Assembly (NCBI GenBank): GCA_905181865.1
Contig: CAJIZG010000001.1
Span: 558,001-622,000 of the forward strand
Source: Urechidicola croceus
Lineage (GTDB): Bacteria; Bacteroidota; Bacteroidia; Flavobacteriales; Flavobacteriaceae
Length of the DNA stretch: 64,000 bases
Reading direction: 5' to 3'
The notes under the pieces are model-generated. The model had not been told where the DNA came from, made no database searches, and worked only from the letters and a program-made list of their open reading frames with translations. Positions within the stretch are counted from its first letter, which is position 1. Each line of letters starts with the position of its first letter. The position numbers and the translations under genes were made by a program. This document shows positions 39,852 through 50,921 of this stretch, piece after piece.

Positions 39852-40685
39852 ATGTGTAAATGCGTGAGTGTAAGCAAAAACGCTTACTATAACTGGCTTA
39901 AAAGCAAAGATAAGGTAAGAGTCAAAACTTCTAAAACAGTTTTCAAAGAGAGGATTAGAGTTCTTTTTAAAGAAAGTAGAGAAATCTATGGGAGTTACCG
40001 CATTCAAAAAATGTTGGAACGAGAGAATTTGAATTATTCTCGTTCATACATTGGAATACTAATGAAAGAAATGGGTTTAAAAAGTATATTAAAGAGGAAA
40101 TTTGTGGTAACAACAGACTCAAAACATACCTTTCCAATATTCGAAAATGTATTAAATAGAGACTTTAAGAGTTTGAAATTGGGAGAAAAATGGGTGTCAG
40201 ATATTACGTATATTCGAGTTAATAATGATTGGAATTATCTCACAACAGTATTGGATCTGGCAGATAGAAAAATAGTGGGTTGGAGTTTGAGCCAAGATAT
40301 GACTACTGAAAACACAATAGTTAAAGCCTGGTATGCCGCTTGTAAAACAAGAGCGATGAATCCCGGATTTGTTTTTCATTCAGATAGAGGAGTACAATAT
40401 GCTTCTAATAGCATGACTAATCTTTTCGCTTATAACAGAAAAATAACCCAAAGTATGAGTCGCAAAGGAAATTGTTGGGATAATGCCGTTGCAGAAAGGT
40501 TTTTTAAAACAATCAAACATGAGTAGCTATAAAGGTTCAAGTTTACCTCTTATCTTAAATTACATGAATCTATTAAAGATTATATTGACTGGTATAACAC
40601 CAAAAGATTGCATTCTAGTTTAGGGTATCTTACTCCCCTTGAAATGGAATTAAAATTAAAAGGAGTAACTAAAAAAGTGGCTTAA
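39852..40685 (+). pseudogene. IS3 orfB transposase with two in-frame stops
   Basis: GEKWVSDITYIRVNNDWNYLTTVLDLADRKIVGW, HSDRGVQYAS, MSRKGNCWDNAVAERFFKTIKHE* then TAG/TAA, then FKFTSYLKLHESIKDYIDWYNTKRLHSSLGYLTPLEME in the same frame. Confidence 0.85.
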
Positions 40686-41076
40686 AAAATAGTCCCAAAT
40701 TTACTAGGTAGTCCATTCTTGCTTTTTTTAGTAACCAAAAAAATCGCCTTCATTTAAAAATAAGTATACACATTTTACTATTTTCCAACTCAAGATTTTT
40801 TTTTAAGAATAAATACGTATTGTGTATTCAGTTTTCATACTAGTATCAATATATTTGCGAAGCTATTTGATGCAAGGCTCTCTGGAGATACAATAGGAAG
40901 TGTTTAGGGTGTACGTAACATTTTTTAGAGCTAAAATCTATTTAAAGCATTCAAAACAACCCTACAAAAAGTATGAAAATCACTTTTTACGAGTTCATAT
41001 TTGGCGCAAAGAGCGTGAAATTTCATACTGCTTGCAGGTAGTTCTAAAAATTAGATTTTATTAAAATAAATTAATA

Positions 41077-41508
41077 TTGGATTACACAGCACTGATTTTA
41101 CAAATTTCGCTTTTAGTAGATGCAGGTTTGGTGACACTTATTTGGTTGGTGCAACTTATCATATATCCAAGTTTTACCTATTACAAACCTGAGAACTTAT
41201 TTAAATGGCATCAGAAATATACCACCCGTCTCGCATTTGTAGTAATCCCTTTGATGCTGAGTCAATTAGTGTTGGCAATTGTTGCTGTTTTTTATGAATT
41301 AAATATGGTAAATAGCTGCTCCGTGCTTATTGTACTATTTTTATGGATGTTTACATTTCTTTCTTTTGCACCACTCCACCATAAAATTTCTGAAGGAAAT
41401 ACAAATCAAACCCTTTTACCACTGTTAATTCGTAGAAATTGGATTCGGACTTTCTTCTGGTCCTTTTTATTCATTATTCATCTCATAGGATACATCTCTA
41501 TATCATAG
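41077..41508 (+). CDS. Small multi-TM hypothetical membrane protein (TTG start)
   Basis: 143 aa, ~4 hydrophobic segments. Confidence 0.6.
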   Translation: MDYTALILQISLLVDAGLVTLIWLVQLIIYPSFTYYKPENLFKWHQKYTTRLAFVVIPLMLSQLVLAIVAVFYELNMVNSCSVLIVLFLWMFTFLSFAPLHHKISEGNTNQTLLPLLIRRNWIRTFFWSFLFIIHLIGYISIS

Positions 41509-41852
41509 AGAAAAGTTTTTATAACGCTATATAAAAAGTGTAACCCTCCAATTTTAAATAAAATGGAATCTTTGGTAGGGAAATAAACATACTATTAAGG
41601 ATCCTGCTATGGTCTAAATTGAAATCAATCGCTTTATTTATTAAACCACATGCAGCACAAAAAAAATCATAAAAGTTAATTTTACTGCCTTTTGGTTAGA
41701 ATTGTGATTCTCTAAGAAGAGTAAGAGGGATTTACTGCGTGCGTCCCAAAAAAGAAATCCGGAACAAGTATAGAAACCGAAATTCTTTGCAAGAATTTTG
41801 TCTTTTTTATGTTCTCAAAAAAACACAAACGAATTTGGTTTTTTTCGGAAAT

Positions 41853-41881
41853 AAAAAACCCACAACATTAGTTATGGGTTT
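41853..41881 (-). terminator. Intrinsic terminator downstream of tRNA-Ser
   Basis: AAAAAACCCACAAC-ATT-AGTTATGGGTTT; T tract on minus strand. Confidence 0.6.
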
Positions 41882-41888
41882 CCTCTTG

Positions 41889-41973
41889 CGGAGAAAGAGG
41901 GATTCGAACCCCCGGACCTGTAACAGTCAACAGTTTTCAAGACTGCCGCATTCGACCACTCTGCCATTTCTCC
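41889..41973 (-). tRNA. tRNA-Ser (anticodon TGA)
   Basis: GGAGAAATGGCAGAGTGGTCGAATGCGGCAGTCTTGAAAACTG...GGGGGTTCGAATCCCTCTTTCTCCG; class II long variable arm. Confidence 0.95.
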
Positions 41974-42126
41974 AAGAGTCTCATCAGGTATTCCCTGAAT
42001 GCGGGTGCAAATATATGATGCTTTTTCCTTTTGCTCAAACTTTTTCAAAGAATTTTTTATTTTTTTTAATTAGGCTCATTTTAAATTAAAATTACAAATA
42101 AGATTACCATTTTGCGTCGTGTTTGT

Positions 42127-42134
42127 TACTTTTG
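42127..42134 (+). promoter_or_regulatory. Putative Bacteroidota -7 box for aroC
   Basis: TACTTTTG (TAnnTTTG), 17 nt before the ATG; TTTTG ~20 nt upstream. Confidence 0.5.
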
Positions 42135-42150
42135 TTAAAAATATATTTTT

Positions 42151-43215
42151 ATGTCTAACAATACTTTTGGGAAACTGTTAACATTAACAACTTTTGGTGA
42201 ATCACATGGAGTTACTATTGGTGGAATCATTGATGGTTTTCCTGCTGGAATAGCATTGGATCTTGACGCAATTCAAAGTGAATTGAACAGAAGACGACCT
42301 GGCCAATCTGCCATTGTAACAGCGAGAAAGGAACCAGATGAAGTACAGTTTCTATCAGGAATCTTTGAAGGGAAGACTACAGGTACGTCCATCGGTTTTG
42401 TAATTCATAACACAAATCAGAAAAGCAAAGATTACACCCATAATGTAAATGTATTTAGACCTTCACATGCAGATTATACCTATGACAAAAAATATGGCGT
42501 AAGAGATCATCGCGGTGGTGGTAGAACTTCTGCTCGTGAGACTGCCAATTGGGTTGTTGCTGGGGCTTTGGCCAAGCAATTGGTTGCTTCGATAAAAATC
42601 AATGCATTTACTTCTTCGGTTGGTACCATATCAATTAACAAACCATATCAAGAATTAGATTTTTCTTTGATTGAATCAAATATTATTCGTTGTCCAGAAC
42701 CTGAAGTTGCGGAACAAATGATTGAACACATCAAGGAAGTTAAAAAAGATGGAGATACCATTGGAGGTACAATCACGTGTGTGATTCAGAATGTACCAAA
42801 CAGTTTAGGAGAGCCTATTTTTAACAAACTACATGCACAATTAGGAAAGGCAATGCTGTCTATAAATGCTGTAAAAGGTTTTGAATACGGAAGCGGATTT
42901 TGTGGTACCAAAATGAGAGGTAGTGAACATAATGATGCCTTTAATCAAGATGGATCTACCAAAACTAATTTATCTGGTGGAATTCAAGGGGGGGTTAGCA
43001 ATGGTATGGATATCTATTTTAGAGTAGCCTTTAAACCAGTTGCTACATTAATTCAAAAACAAGAAACCATCGATAGTGAAGGGAATGTAGTAGAAATGCA
43101 AGGACGCGGAAGACATGACCCCTGTGTTGTGCCAAGAGCGGTGCCTATTGTTGAAGCAATGGCTGCTTTGGTACTTGCAGATTTTTACTTATTAAATAAA
43201 GTAACTAGAATTTAA
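42151..43215 (+). CDS. aroC: Chorismate synthase
   Basis: [50 protein letters not shown]. Confidence 0.97.
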   Translation: MSNNTFGKLLTLTTFGESHGVTIGGIIDGFPAGIALDLDAIQSELNRRRPGQSAIVTARKEPDEVQFLSGIFEGKTTGTSIGFVIHNTNQKSKDYTHNVNVFRPSHADYTYDKKYGVRDHRGGGRTSARETANWVVAGALAKQLVASIKINAFTSSVGTISINKPYQELDFSLIESNIIRCPEPEVAEQMIEHIKEVKKDGDTIGGTITCVIQNVPNSLGEPIFNKLHAQLGKAMLSINAVKGFEYGSGFCGTKMRGSEHNDAFNQDGSTKTNLSGGIQGGVSNGMDIYFRVAFKPVATLIQKQETIDSEGNVVEMQGRGRHDPCVVPRAVPIVEAMAALVLADFYLLNKVTRI

Positions 43216-43233
43216 TACATTCTAATCATTAAC

Positions 43234-43270
43234 AAAAAAGGGGTATTGATTTCATCAATACCCCTTTTTT
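43234..43270. terminator. Bidirectional intrinsic terminator between convergent genes
   Basis: AAAAAAGGGGTATTGAT-TTC-ATCAATACCCCTTTTTT. Confidence 0.92.
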
Positions 43271-43284
43271 GTTTTTAGTTTATT

Positions 43285-45123
43285 CTATAAACCTTTTAAT
43301 TCGGTCGATACTGCTGATGCGACCCATTCATTTACCAAATCTTCCAAAACATTCAATGGAAGTGCTCCGTTTAGCAGCAAAACTTCATGAAACTTCCTAA
43401 TATCAAATTCAGCACCTAACTTTTCTTTTGCTGCAGCCCTTAATTCTAATATTTTAAGCATTCCAATTTTATAGGCCGTAGCTTGACCAGGCATAACAAT
43501 ATGACGTTCTACCATTTTTACAGCATCGCTCTCTACATTTGGTGTATTGTCTGTATAATACTTTATTCCTTCTTTACGAGTCCATTTTTCAGCATGAATC
43601 CCTGTATCAACGACCAATCTACAGGCACGCCATAACTCCATCGCTAAACGACCAAAATCAGAATAAGGGTCACTATAAAAACCTAATTCCTTCGGTAAGT
43701 ATTCCGAATACAATCCCCATCCTTCTATATAAGCGCTATATCCTCCAAACTTTCTGAAATTTGGTATTCCTTCCAATTCTTGTTGAATAGCCAATTGCAT
43801 ATGATGCCCTGGAATCCCCTCATGATAAGCCAAGGCTTCCATTTGATAGGTAGGCATCGCTTCCATATCATATAGATTTGCGTAATAAATTCCCGGTCGA
43901 GAACCATCTGCCGCTGGTTGTTGATAAAAGGCTTTTCCAGCAGATTTTTCTCTAAATGCTTCTACTGCCTTTACAAATATATCTGCCTTAGGTTTTACGA
44001 TAAATAATTCATCTAAACGCGTTTTCATACTATCTATGATAGCAACGGCTTTAGCTAAATAAGCATCCCGTCCTTTTTGTGAAGCTGGATAATAAAATTG
44101 TTTGTCGGTCTTCATAAATTCAAAGAAATCTTGTAAAGTTCCTTCAAAACCAACGTTACCTTTTATAACATTCATTTCTTTATGAATACGGGCAACCTCA
44201 TTCAATCCTATTTGATGTATTTCCTCTGAAGTCAGATCAGTAGTGGTCGTTCGCTTTAATTTCATACTATAGTAAGCCTTGGCATTCGGAAATTTCCAGA
44301 TACCAGCATCACTGGTCGCCACTTTTTGTTGCTCTTTTAAAGTTTCTATTAAAAGTTCATACGCAGGAAGAACGCCATCCAACATGGCATCCACGGCAGC
44401 TCCATATAATTCATCTTTTTTTCTATCTCCGATTTTCAAATTTTCTATTTTATCTGAAATATCAGATAGCAAGGCGCTATGCTCTTTAGAATCATCAAAG
44501 GGCTGTCCCTTAAGGATATTGGAACAATCGCTCAACACGTGCTCAAAAACAAACTTTGGAGGTACTATTCCAGCGACTTGTCTTTCTTTTAAATTTTTAA
44601 CCAATTGCTCAAACAAACTTTTCATTCCAGTTAATCTTGCAATATAATCTTCCGCATCCTTCACTGTTTTTACCTGATGCGAATTGATTAAAAGTGCTGG
44701 AAGTTCAGACTGTATTCCAAACATTTGATTTATGGGATAATCATATAACCTAAATTTATAATCATCAATACTGTTTTCTAACTTCTGTTTGTATAAATCA
44801 AAACTCAATTTTGTTGGGGTATCCAATGCCTCTGGAATAATAGAATCTATCATCCAATTCAATGCAATTCTATTTCCTTCCAGTACGGCATTTTCATGCT
44901 CAGGTGATATATCGCTCCACTTATCGGCATCATCTTTTATACCTAAATGGGTTTGAAACTCTGGTGATCTTTCTACTTCTGCTTGAAATCGAGCTTCTAA
45001 AAATTCACGGACGCGTGTCGATTCTTTTTTAATTAATTCTGGTGTGATTTCAATGTCCTTTGAACAGGCATTAAATAGTAAAATTGTTAGCGCTATAACG
45101 CCTATTTTAAGGGTGGTTCTCAT
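43285..45123 (-). CDS. DUF885-family lipoprotein (putative metallopeptidase)
   Basis: FNACSKD lipobox; HEGIPGHHMQLAIQQE; EGWGLYSEYL; MRTTLKIG start at 45123 preferred to 45198. Confidence 0.92.
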   Translation of the reverse strand: MRTTLKIGVIALTILLFNACSKDIEITPELIKKESTRVREFLEARFQAEVERSPEFQTHLGIKDDADKWSDISPEHENAVLEGNRIALNWMIDSIIPEALDTPTKLSFDLYKQKLENSIDDYKFRLYDYPINQMFGIQSELPALLINSHQVKTVKDAEDYIARLTGMKSLFEQLVKNLKERQVAGIVPPKFVFEHVLSDCSNILKGQPFDDSKEHSALLSDISDKIENLKIGDRKKDELYGAAVDAMLDGVLPAYELLIETLKEQQKVATSDAGIWKFPNAKAYYSMKLKRTTTTDLTSEEIHQIGLNEVARIHKEMNVIKGNVGFEGTLQDFFEFMKTDKQFYYPASQKGRDAYLAKAVAIIDSMKTRLDELFIVKPKADIFVKAVEAFREKSAGKAFYQQPAADGSRPGIYYANLYDMEAMPTYQMEALAYHEGIPGHHMQLAIQQELEGIPNFRKFGGYSAYIEGWGLYSEYLPKELGFYSDPYSDFGRLAMELWRACRLVVDTGIHAEKWTRKEGIKYYTDNTPNVESDAVKMVERHIVMPGQATAYKIGMLKILELRAAAKEKLGAEFDIRKFHEVLLLNGALPLNVLEDLVNEWVASAVSTELKGL

Positions 45124-45139
45124 CTGAAATAGTTTTGTG

Positions 45140-45475
45140 TTAGTAAATATTATGGTCTTTTGAATCGTCCAAAGCAATTTTTCCTGAAAGCACATCATAG
45201 TACATTCTAAAATCTGACTTCAAACTCCATAATGGATATTTTAATGTTACCGATTTATTTTGTTCAAAAAAGAAATGTCCCACCCAAGCGAATCCATAAC
45301 CTGCCAATGGCAAATACACTAACAAATAGGGTTGCTTATGAATTAAGGCTGTAAACACCAATGCTAATACTAAGGTTGTTCCAACAACATGTAGTAGTCT
45401 ACATATTTTGTTCTTATGCTGGGTTAGATGAAATTTGTAAAATTCATCGAATGATTGAATGCGCTCGTCTGACAT
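45140..45475 (-). CDS. DUF962 (Mpo1-like) membrane protein
   Basis: FDEFYKFHLTQHKNKICRLLHVVGTTLVL, GYGFAWVGHFFFEQNKSVTLKYPLWSLKSDFRMYYDV. Confidence 0.88.
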   Translation of the reverse strand: MSDERIQSFDEFYKFHLTQHKNKICRLLHVVGTTLVLALVFTALIHKQPYLLVYLPLAGYGFAWVGHFFFEQNKSVTLKYPLWSLKSDFRMYYDVLSGKIALDDSKDHNIY

Positions 45476-46140
45476 TATTGTATGGCTTTTTTTAAAAATT
45501 CACGCATAGGTTTCGCGGTCATATTTATCCTCAAAATAGTATCCAGCAAAGTTTCACTTTCTATAACTTCTGGGTCTATATGTGTAAAATAATACCACTG
45601 TTTATTATAAATTAATGGCTCACGATCTCCAACTTCTTTAAGTTGTTTTGGAATTCGCTTCCCTTTATCCCCGCGCATCTCTACAAAGGTTTCTATAAAT
45701 TTTTTATGCGTTATAATCGCTTGAAATTCTCTTACATTATTGGAAATGTAATTTCTTATTCTTAAGGTTTGAGAAGTGTCTGGTCTAAAAATACCACCAT
45801 ACACCCCTAATTTTTCGGGCCCTAATTCTACATACAAACCGGGATACGATTTATCCCTTCTTCCTTTTTTTGAAATGATCGCCGAATTATTTAGTTTATA
45901 CGGAGTCTTATCTTTCGAAAATCGAATATCTCTATTTATCCTAAATATAGCTTCCTTTTGTGTAATTTGAATTTCTGGATCTTCTTTAGAAATTTCATCA
46001 ATTAAAGTTGTCACAAACTTTTTAAAGGGTTCTCTTACCGAATTTTCATACCGCTTTCTATGGAGGTCAAACCAGTCTTTATTGTTGTTTGGCGCCAATT
46101 CTTTGAAAAATTGTAAATAGTCTAAAGAAAAATGTTTCAT
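45475..46140 (-). CDS. DUF2461 domain-containing protein
   Basis: LQFFKELAPNNNKDWFDLHRKRYE, FRINRDIRFSKDKTPYKLNNSAIIS. Confidence 0.92.
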   Translation of the reverse strand: MKHFSLDYLQFFKELAPNNNKDWFDLHRKRYENSVREPFKKFVTTLIDEISKEDPEIQITQKEAIFRINRDIRFSKDKTPYKLNNSAIISKKGRRDKSYPGLYVELGPEKLGVYGGIFRPDTSQTLRIRNYISNNVREFQAIITHKKFIETFVEMRGDKGKRIPKQLKEVGDREPLIYNKQWYYFTHIDPEVIESETLLDTILRINMTAKPMREFLKKAIQ

Positions 46141-46211
46141 AGGTAGTTCTAAAGACGTAAAGTTAAAAAATTAAATGAACGTACCCATAAAATAAGGATT
46201 GAGAACTAAAA

Positions 46212-46241
46212 AAAAGCACTCATTTTTCAATGAGTGCTTTT
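46212..46241. terminator. Intrinsic terminator
   Basis: AAAAGCACTCATT-TTTC-AATGAGTGCTTTT downstream of DUF3467 gene. Confidence 0.85.
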
Positions 46242-46248
46242 AGATGTA

Positions 46249-46563
46249 TTATGCTTCGCCTGTTGGACCAAAATTAATTGGAATTGGAGGTTGTTCATAA
46301 TCTTTAATTTCGCCATGAGCTTTCTCAAACCTCTTAACATTATCAGCCAACGCCTTGGTTAACCTCTTTGCATGTTGTGGTGTCAAAATAATTCTTGACT
46401 TCACTTTTGCCTTCGGTATTCCTGGCATTATATTGATAAAATCAACAATAAATTCTGATACTGAATGATTGATAATTGCTAAGTTAGAATACGTTCCTTC
46501 CGCAACTTTTTCATCCAATTCAATATTTAACTTGCCGTCTTTCTTCGGTTTTTGATCTGCCAT
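46249..46563 (-). CDS. DUF3467 domain-containing protein
   Basis: EGTYSNLAIINHSVSEFIVDFINIMPGIPKAKVKSRIILTPQHAKRL, following rpoC. Confidence 0.9.
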   Translation of the reverse strand: MADQKPKKDGKLNIELDEKVAEGTYSNLAIINHSVSEFIVDFINIMPGIPKAKVKSRIILTPQHAKRLTKALADNVKRFEKAHGEIKDYEQPPIPINFGPTGEA

Positions 46564-46566
46564 GAA

Positions 46567-49500
46567 TTAAAAATTTGAATTTTCCATCTCATCCTTAGAA
46601 CCAACAATCATTTTTTCATATTCTCTAAGACCTGTACCTGCTGGAATTCTCTTACCAACAATTACATTCTCTTTCAATCCTTCTAAATAGTCAATTTTAC
46701 CATTAACAGCAGCTTCATTCAATACTTTCGTAGTTTCCTGGAACGACGCAGCAGATATAAACGATTTCGTTTGTAGCGATGCTCTTGTAATTCCTTGTAA
46801 AATTTGCTCTGCCGTTGCTGGCTCCGCATCTCTTGCAGTCGCTAGTTCTTTATCTTCTCTGCGTAAAATAGAGTTTTCATCTCTTAAATCACGCGGGGAA
46901 ATAATCTGCCCTGCTTTCAAGTTTTCTGACCCACCAGCCTCTTCTACAACCTTCATTCCATAAATTTTATCATTGTCTATAATGAAATCATTTTTATGAA
47001 CTAAGTCATTTTCTAGGAATAATGTATCTCCAGAATCAATAATCTTAACCTTACGCATCATTTGACGCACTACAACCTCAAAGTGCTTATCGTTAATTTT
47101 TACCCCTTGCAAACGATACACTTCTTGAATCTCATTTACTAAGAATTCTTGAACTGCTGTTGGGCCTAATATACTTAAGATATCTGCTGGTGTAGTAGCA
47201 CCATCTGATAAAGGCATACCTGCTTTTACAAAATCGTTCTCTTGAACCAAGATTTGATTCGATAACTTCACTAGATATTTCTTAATATCTCCGTATTTAG
47301 ATTCTATAATAATCTCTCTATTACCTCTTTTTATTTTCCCAAAAGAAACAACACCATCAATTGCAGAAACAACTGCTGGGTTAGAAGGGTTACGCGCTTC
47401 GAATAACTCAGTTACACGCGGTAAACCTCCAGTAATATCACCTGCTTTACCAGATTTACGAGGAATTTTAACTAACGTCTGACCTGGTTTAATTTTTTCG
47501 CCATCGTCTACGGTTAAGTTAGCACCAACAGGCAAACTGTAAGATCTTAAAATTTCACCATCTTTACCTTCAATTAATAAAGTTGGAATTGTTTTCTTAT
47601 TTTTAGATTCTGTAATTACTCTTTCTTGGAAACCAGTTTGCTCATCAATCTCTACAGAGAAATTAATATCTTTTTCAAGGTTTTCATAAGTAACTTTTCC
47701 ACCAAATTCTGAAACAATCACACCGTTAAATGGATCCCATTGACAGATAACTTCACCTTTCTTAATAGTTTTTGCATCTTTATTAAAGATATAAGAACCA
47801 TAAGGAATGTTCTGTGTACTTAGGTTAATTCCAGTTTTCTTATCCGTAATTTTAATTTCTGATGTTCTAGAAATTACGATATCTACTTCTTTTCCTTGTC
47901 CGTCATCTCCTGTAACAGTTCTTAGATCTTCAATTGTAACGTTACCGCCAAATTTACTTTCTAATTTATTATCCTCAGAAATATTTCCTGCAACCCCACC
48001 TACGTGGAATGTTCTCAAGGTTAACTGTGTACCTGGTTCTCCAATAGACTGTGCAGCAATAACTCCAACAGCCTCTCCTTTTTGAACCATTTTTCTTGTT
48101 GATAAACTATATCCGTAACACTTTGCACAAATTCCTCGAGTTGCTTCACACGTTAATGCAGAGCGTACTTGAACAGAATCAATTGGAGACGCTTCAATAT
48201 TATCAGCAATTATTTCATTAATTTCTTCGCCTGCTTCAACATAAACGTCATTACTTAACGGGTCAATCACATCATGCAAAGAAACACGGCCGATAATTCT
48301 TTCGCTTAATTTCTCAACAACTTCTTCATTCTTCTTCAAAGCAGAAACATCCAATCCTCTTAACGTACCACAATCAACTTGATTTACAATTACATCTTGG
48401 GATACATCAACCAAACGACGTGTTAAATAACCTGCATCTGCTGTTTTTAACGCCGTATCTGCAAGACCTTTACGCGCACCGTGCGTAGATATAAAATATT
48501 CAAGAATAGATAATCCTTCCTTAAAGTTAGAAAGAATTGGGTTTTCAATAATTTCTCCCCCACCGGCAGTAGATTTTTTAGGCTTCGCCATCAATCCACG
48601 CATACCCGTCAACTGACGAATTTGTTCCTTAGAACCCCTCGCACCAGAATCAAGCATCATATAAACCGAGTTAAATCCTTGTTGATCTTCACGCAAACGT
48701 TTCATTGACAATTCTGTCAAACGGTTGTTTGTAGATCCCCAAATATCAATCACCTGATTGTAACGCTCTTTGTTCGTTAACATACCCATGTTATAATTCG
48801 AACGAATCACGTCAACTTGTTCATTGGCATCGGAAATCATTTTAGTTTTCTCTGCTGGAATAATAATATCTCCTAAACTAAATGAAAGACCTCCTTGGAA
48901 TGCAAACTTGTATCCCATATCTTTAATTTCGTCCAAGAAACTACCAATTACGGGTATACTTGTTACTTTCAAAATATCACCAATAATATCTCTTAAAGAT
49001 TTTTTAGTCAATACTTCGTTAATATAACCAGCTTCTACTGGAACTACTTCGTTGAATAATACTCTACCAACTGTAGTTTTTATAATTCTTTTTACATGTT
49101 CACCATTTTCATCAACATCCATTGTTCTAACTCGAATAGACGCATTCAAATCAACTCTCTTTTCGTTAAAAGCAATGGTAACTTCTTCTGGCGAATAAAA
49201 AGTAAGACCTTCTCCTTTAATCTTATGATCTGGAGTAGACAATCTTTCTTTCGTCATATAATACAATCCAAGTACCATATCCTGAGATGGCACCGTAATT
49301 GGAGCTCCATTAGCAGGATTCAAGATACTAAGAGAACCTAACAATAATAATTGCGCTTCTAATATTGCTTCTGGCCCTAACGGCAAGTGAACCGCCATTT
49401 GATCCCCATCAAAATCGGCATTAAAGGCCGTACATACTAATGGGTGTAATTGAATCGCTTTACCTTCAATCAACTTAGGTTGAAATGCTTGGATTCCCAA

Positions 49501-50844
49501 ACGGTGAAGTGTAGGAGCACGGTTTAATAGTACTGGATGTCCTTTTAAAACATTCTCTAAAATATCCCATACAACTGGCTCTCTCTTATCTATAATTTTC
49601 TTTGCAGATTTTACAGTTTTTACAATGCCTCTCTCAATCAATTTACGGATAATAAAAGGCTTGTATAATTCTGCTGCCATTCCTTTTGGCAATCCACATT
49701 CGTACAACTTTAATGTTGGTCCAACAACAATTACAGAACGTGCAGAATAATCAACACGCTTCCCTAACAAGTTTTGACGAAAACGTCCTTGCTTACCTTT
49801 TAATGAATCAGATAAAGATTTTAAAGGTCTGTTAGATTCTGTTTTTACCGCTGATGATTTACGTGTGTTGTCAAACAATGAATCTACAGATTCTTGTAAC
49901 ATACGTTTCTCATTACGCAAAATAACTTCAGGTGCTTTGATTTCAACTAAACGCTTTAAACGATTGTTACGAATAATCACTCTTCGATATAAATCATTTA
50001 AATCTGAAGTTGCAAAACGACCTCCATCAAGTGGCACTAAAGGACGTAATTCTGGTGGAATCACCGGAACCGCCTTCATGATCATCCACTCAGGTTTATT
50101 CTCTCTATTCTTATTTGAATCACGGAAAGCTTCTACAACATTCAAACGCTTTAAAGCCTCTGTTTTACGTTGTTTAGAAGTTTCTGTATTTGCTTTATGA
50201 CGTAATTCATAAGATAATGCATCTAAATCGATGCGCGCCAATAAATCAATTAAACACTCAGCACCCATCTTAGCTATGAACTTATCTGGGTCATTATCAT
50301 CTAAATATTGATTTTCAATTGGGAATGACTCTTGAATATCTAAGTATTCTTCTTCTGTTAAGAAGTCCATCTTTTGCAATGGTTCTCCTTCAGCATTCTT
50401 TGCTCCAGCAGGTTGAATTACTACGTAACGCTCGTAGTAAATAATCATATCCAACTTTTTAGATGGCAAGCCTAAAAGGTATCCCATTTTGTTAGGCAAT
50501 GACCTAAAGTACCAAATATGGGCAACAGGAACTACCAAATTAATGTGTCCAACTCTATCTCTACGTACTTTTTTCTCTGTTACTTCAACACCACAACGGT
50601 CACAGACAATACCTCGGTAACGAATTCTCTTGTACTTTCCACAAGCACATTCGAAATCTTTTATAGGGCCGAAAATTCGTTCACAAAACAAACCATCTCT
50701 TTCTGGTTTGTGTGTACGATAATTAATGGTTTCTGGCTTTAAAACTTCTCCTTTAGATTCTCCTAAAATCTTTTCTGGTGAAGCTAAGCCAATAGATATT
50801 TTATTAAATTTTTTTACAGTGTACTTATCGTTTCTTTTTGCCAT
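46567..50844 (-). CDS. rpoC: DNA-directed RNA polymerase subunit beta'
   Basis: 1425 aa; [12 protein letters not shown], zinc-binding [23 protein letters not shown]. Confidence 0.99.
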   Translation of the reverse strand: MAKRNDKYTVKKFNKISIGLASPEKILGESKGEVLKPETINYRTHKPERDGLFCERIFGPIKDFECACGKYKRIRYRGIVCDRCGVEVTEKKVRRDRVGHINLVVPVAHIWYFRSLPNKMGYLLGLPSKKLDMIIYYERYVVIQPAGAKNAEGEPLQKMDFLTEEEYLDIQESFPIENQYLDDNDPDKFIAKMGAECLIDLLARIDLDALSYELRHKANTETSKQRKTEALKRLNVVEAFRDSNKNRENKPEWMIMKAVPVIPPELRPLVPLDGGRFATSDLNDLYRRVIIRNNRLKRLVEIKAPEVILRNEKRMLQESVDSLFDNTRKSSAVKTESNRPLKSLSDSLKGKQGRFRQNLLGKRVDYSARSVIVVGPTLKLYECGLPKGMAAELYKPFIIRKLIERGIVKTVKSAKKIIDKREPVVWDILENVLKGHPVLLNRAPTLHRLGIQAFQPKLIEGKAIQLHPLVCTAFNADFDGDQMAVHLPLGPEAILEAQLLLLGSLSILNPANGAPITVPSQDMVLGLYYMTKERLSTPDHKIKGEGLTFYSPEEVTIAFNEKRVDLNASIRVRTMDVDENGEHVKRIIKTTVGRVLFNEVVPVEAGYINEVLTKKSLRDIIGDILKVTSIPVIGSFLDEIKDMGYKFAFQGGLSFSLGDIIIPAEKTKMISDANEQVDVIRSNYNMGMLTNKERYNQVIDIWGSTNNRLTELSMKRLREDQQGFNSVYMMLDSGARGSKEQIRQLTGMRGLMAKPKKSTAGGGEIIENPILSNFKEGLSILEYFISTHGARKGLADTALKTADAGYLTRRLVDVSQDVIVNQVDCGTLRGLDVSALKKNEEVVEKLSERIIGRVSLHDVIDPLSNDVYVEAGEEINEIIADNIEASPIDSVQVRSALTCEATRGICAKCYGYSLSTRKMVQKGEAVGVIAAQSIGEPGTQLTLRTFHVGGVAGNISEDNKLESKFGGNVTIEDLRTVTGDDGQGKEVDIVISRTSEIKITDKKTGINLSTQNIPYGSYIFNKDAKTIKKGEVICQWDPFNGVIVSEFGGKVTYENLEKDINFSVEIDEQTGFQERVITESKNKKTIPTLLIEGKDGEILRSYSLPVGANLTVDDGEKIKPGQTLVKIPRKSGKAGDITGGLPRVTELFEARNPSNPAVVSAIDGVVSFGKIKRGNREIIIESKYGDIKKYLVKLSNQILVQENDFVKAGMPLSDGATTPADILSILGPTAVQEFLVNEIQEVYRLQGVKINDKHFEVVVRQMMRKVKIIDSGDTLFLENDLVHKNDFIIDNDKIYGMKVVEEAGGSENLKAGQIISPRDLRDENSILRREDKELATARDAEPATAEQILQGITRASLQTKSFISAASFQETTKVLNEAAVNGKIDYLEGLKENVIVGKRIPAGTGLREYEKMIVGSKDEMENSNF

Positions 50845-50921
50845 GGTAATGGATTCGGAATTTTAATGTAAAAATTATATAAGAAGTTAGAACTTTTTCA
50901 ACTCCTAACTTCTCGTTTTTA

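Larger units (their letters stand above)
39462..40715 (+). mobile_element. IS3-family insertion sequence (IS150-like organisation)
   Basis: orfA helix-turn-helix + orfB rve integrase; right end TGGACTACCTAGTAAATTTGGGACT (reverse complement), left TGGAGTCTACCTTTATTGAGACGAC partially matching; left boundary approximate. Confidence 0.75.

Noticed and set aside
41739-42089. 116-aa + strand ORF
   Set aside because: Overlaps tRNA-Ser (41889-41973) and its terminator; C-terminal part is tRNA antisense
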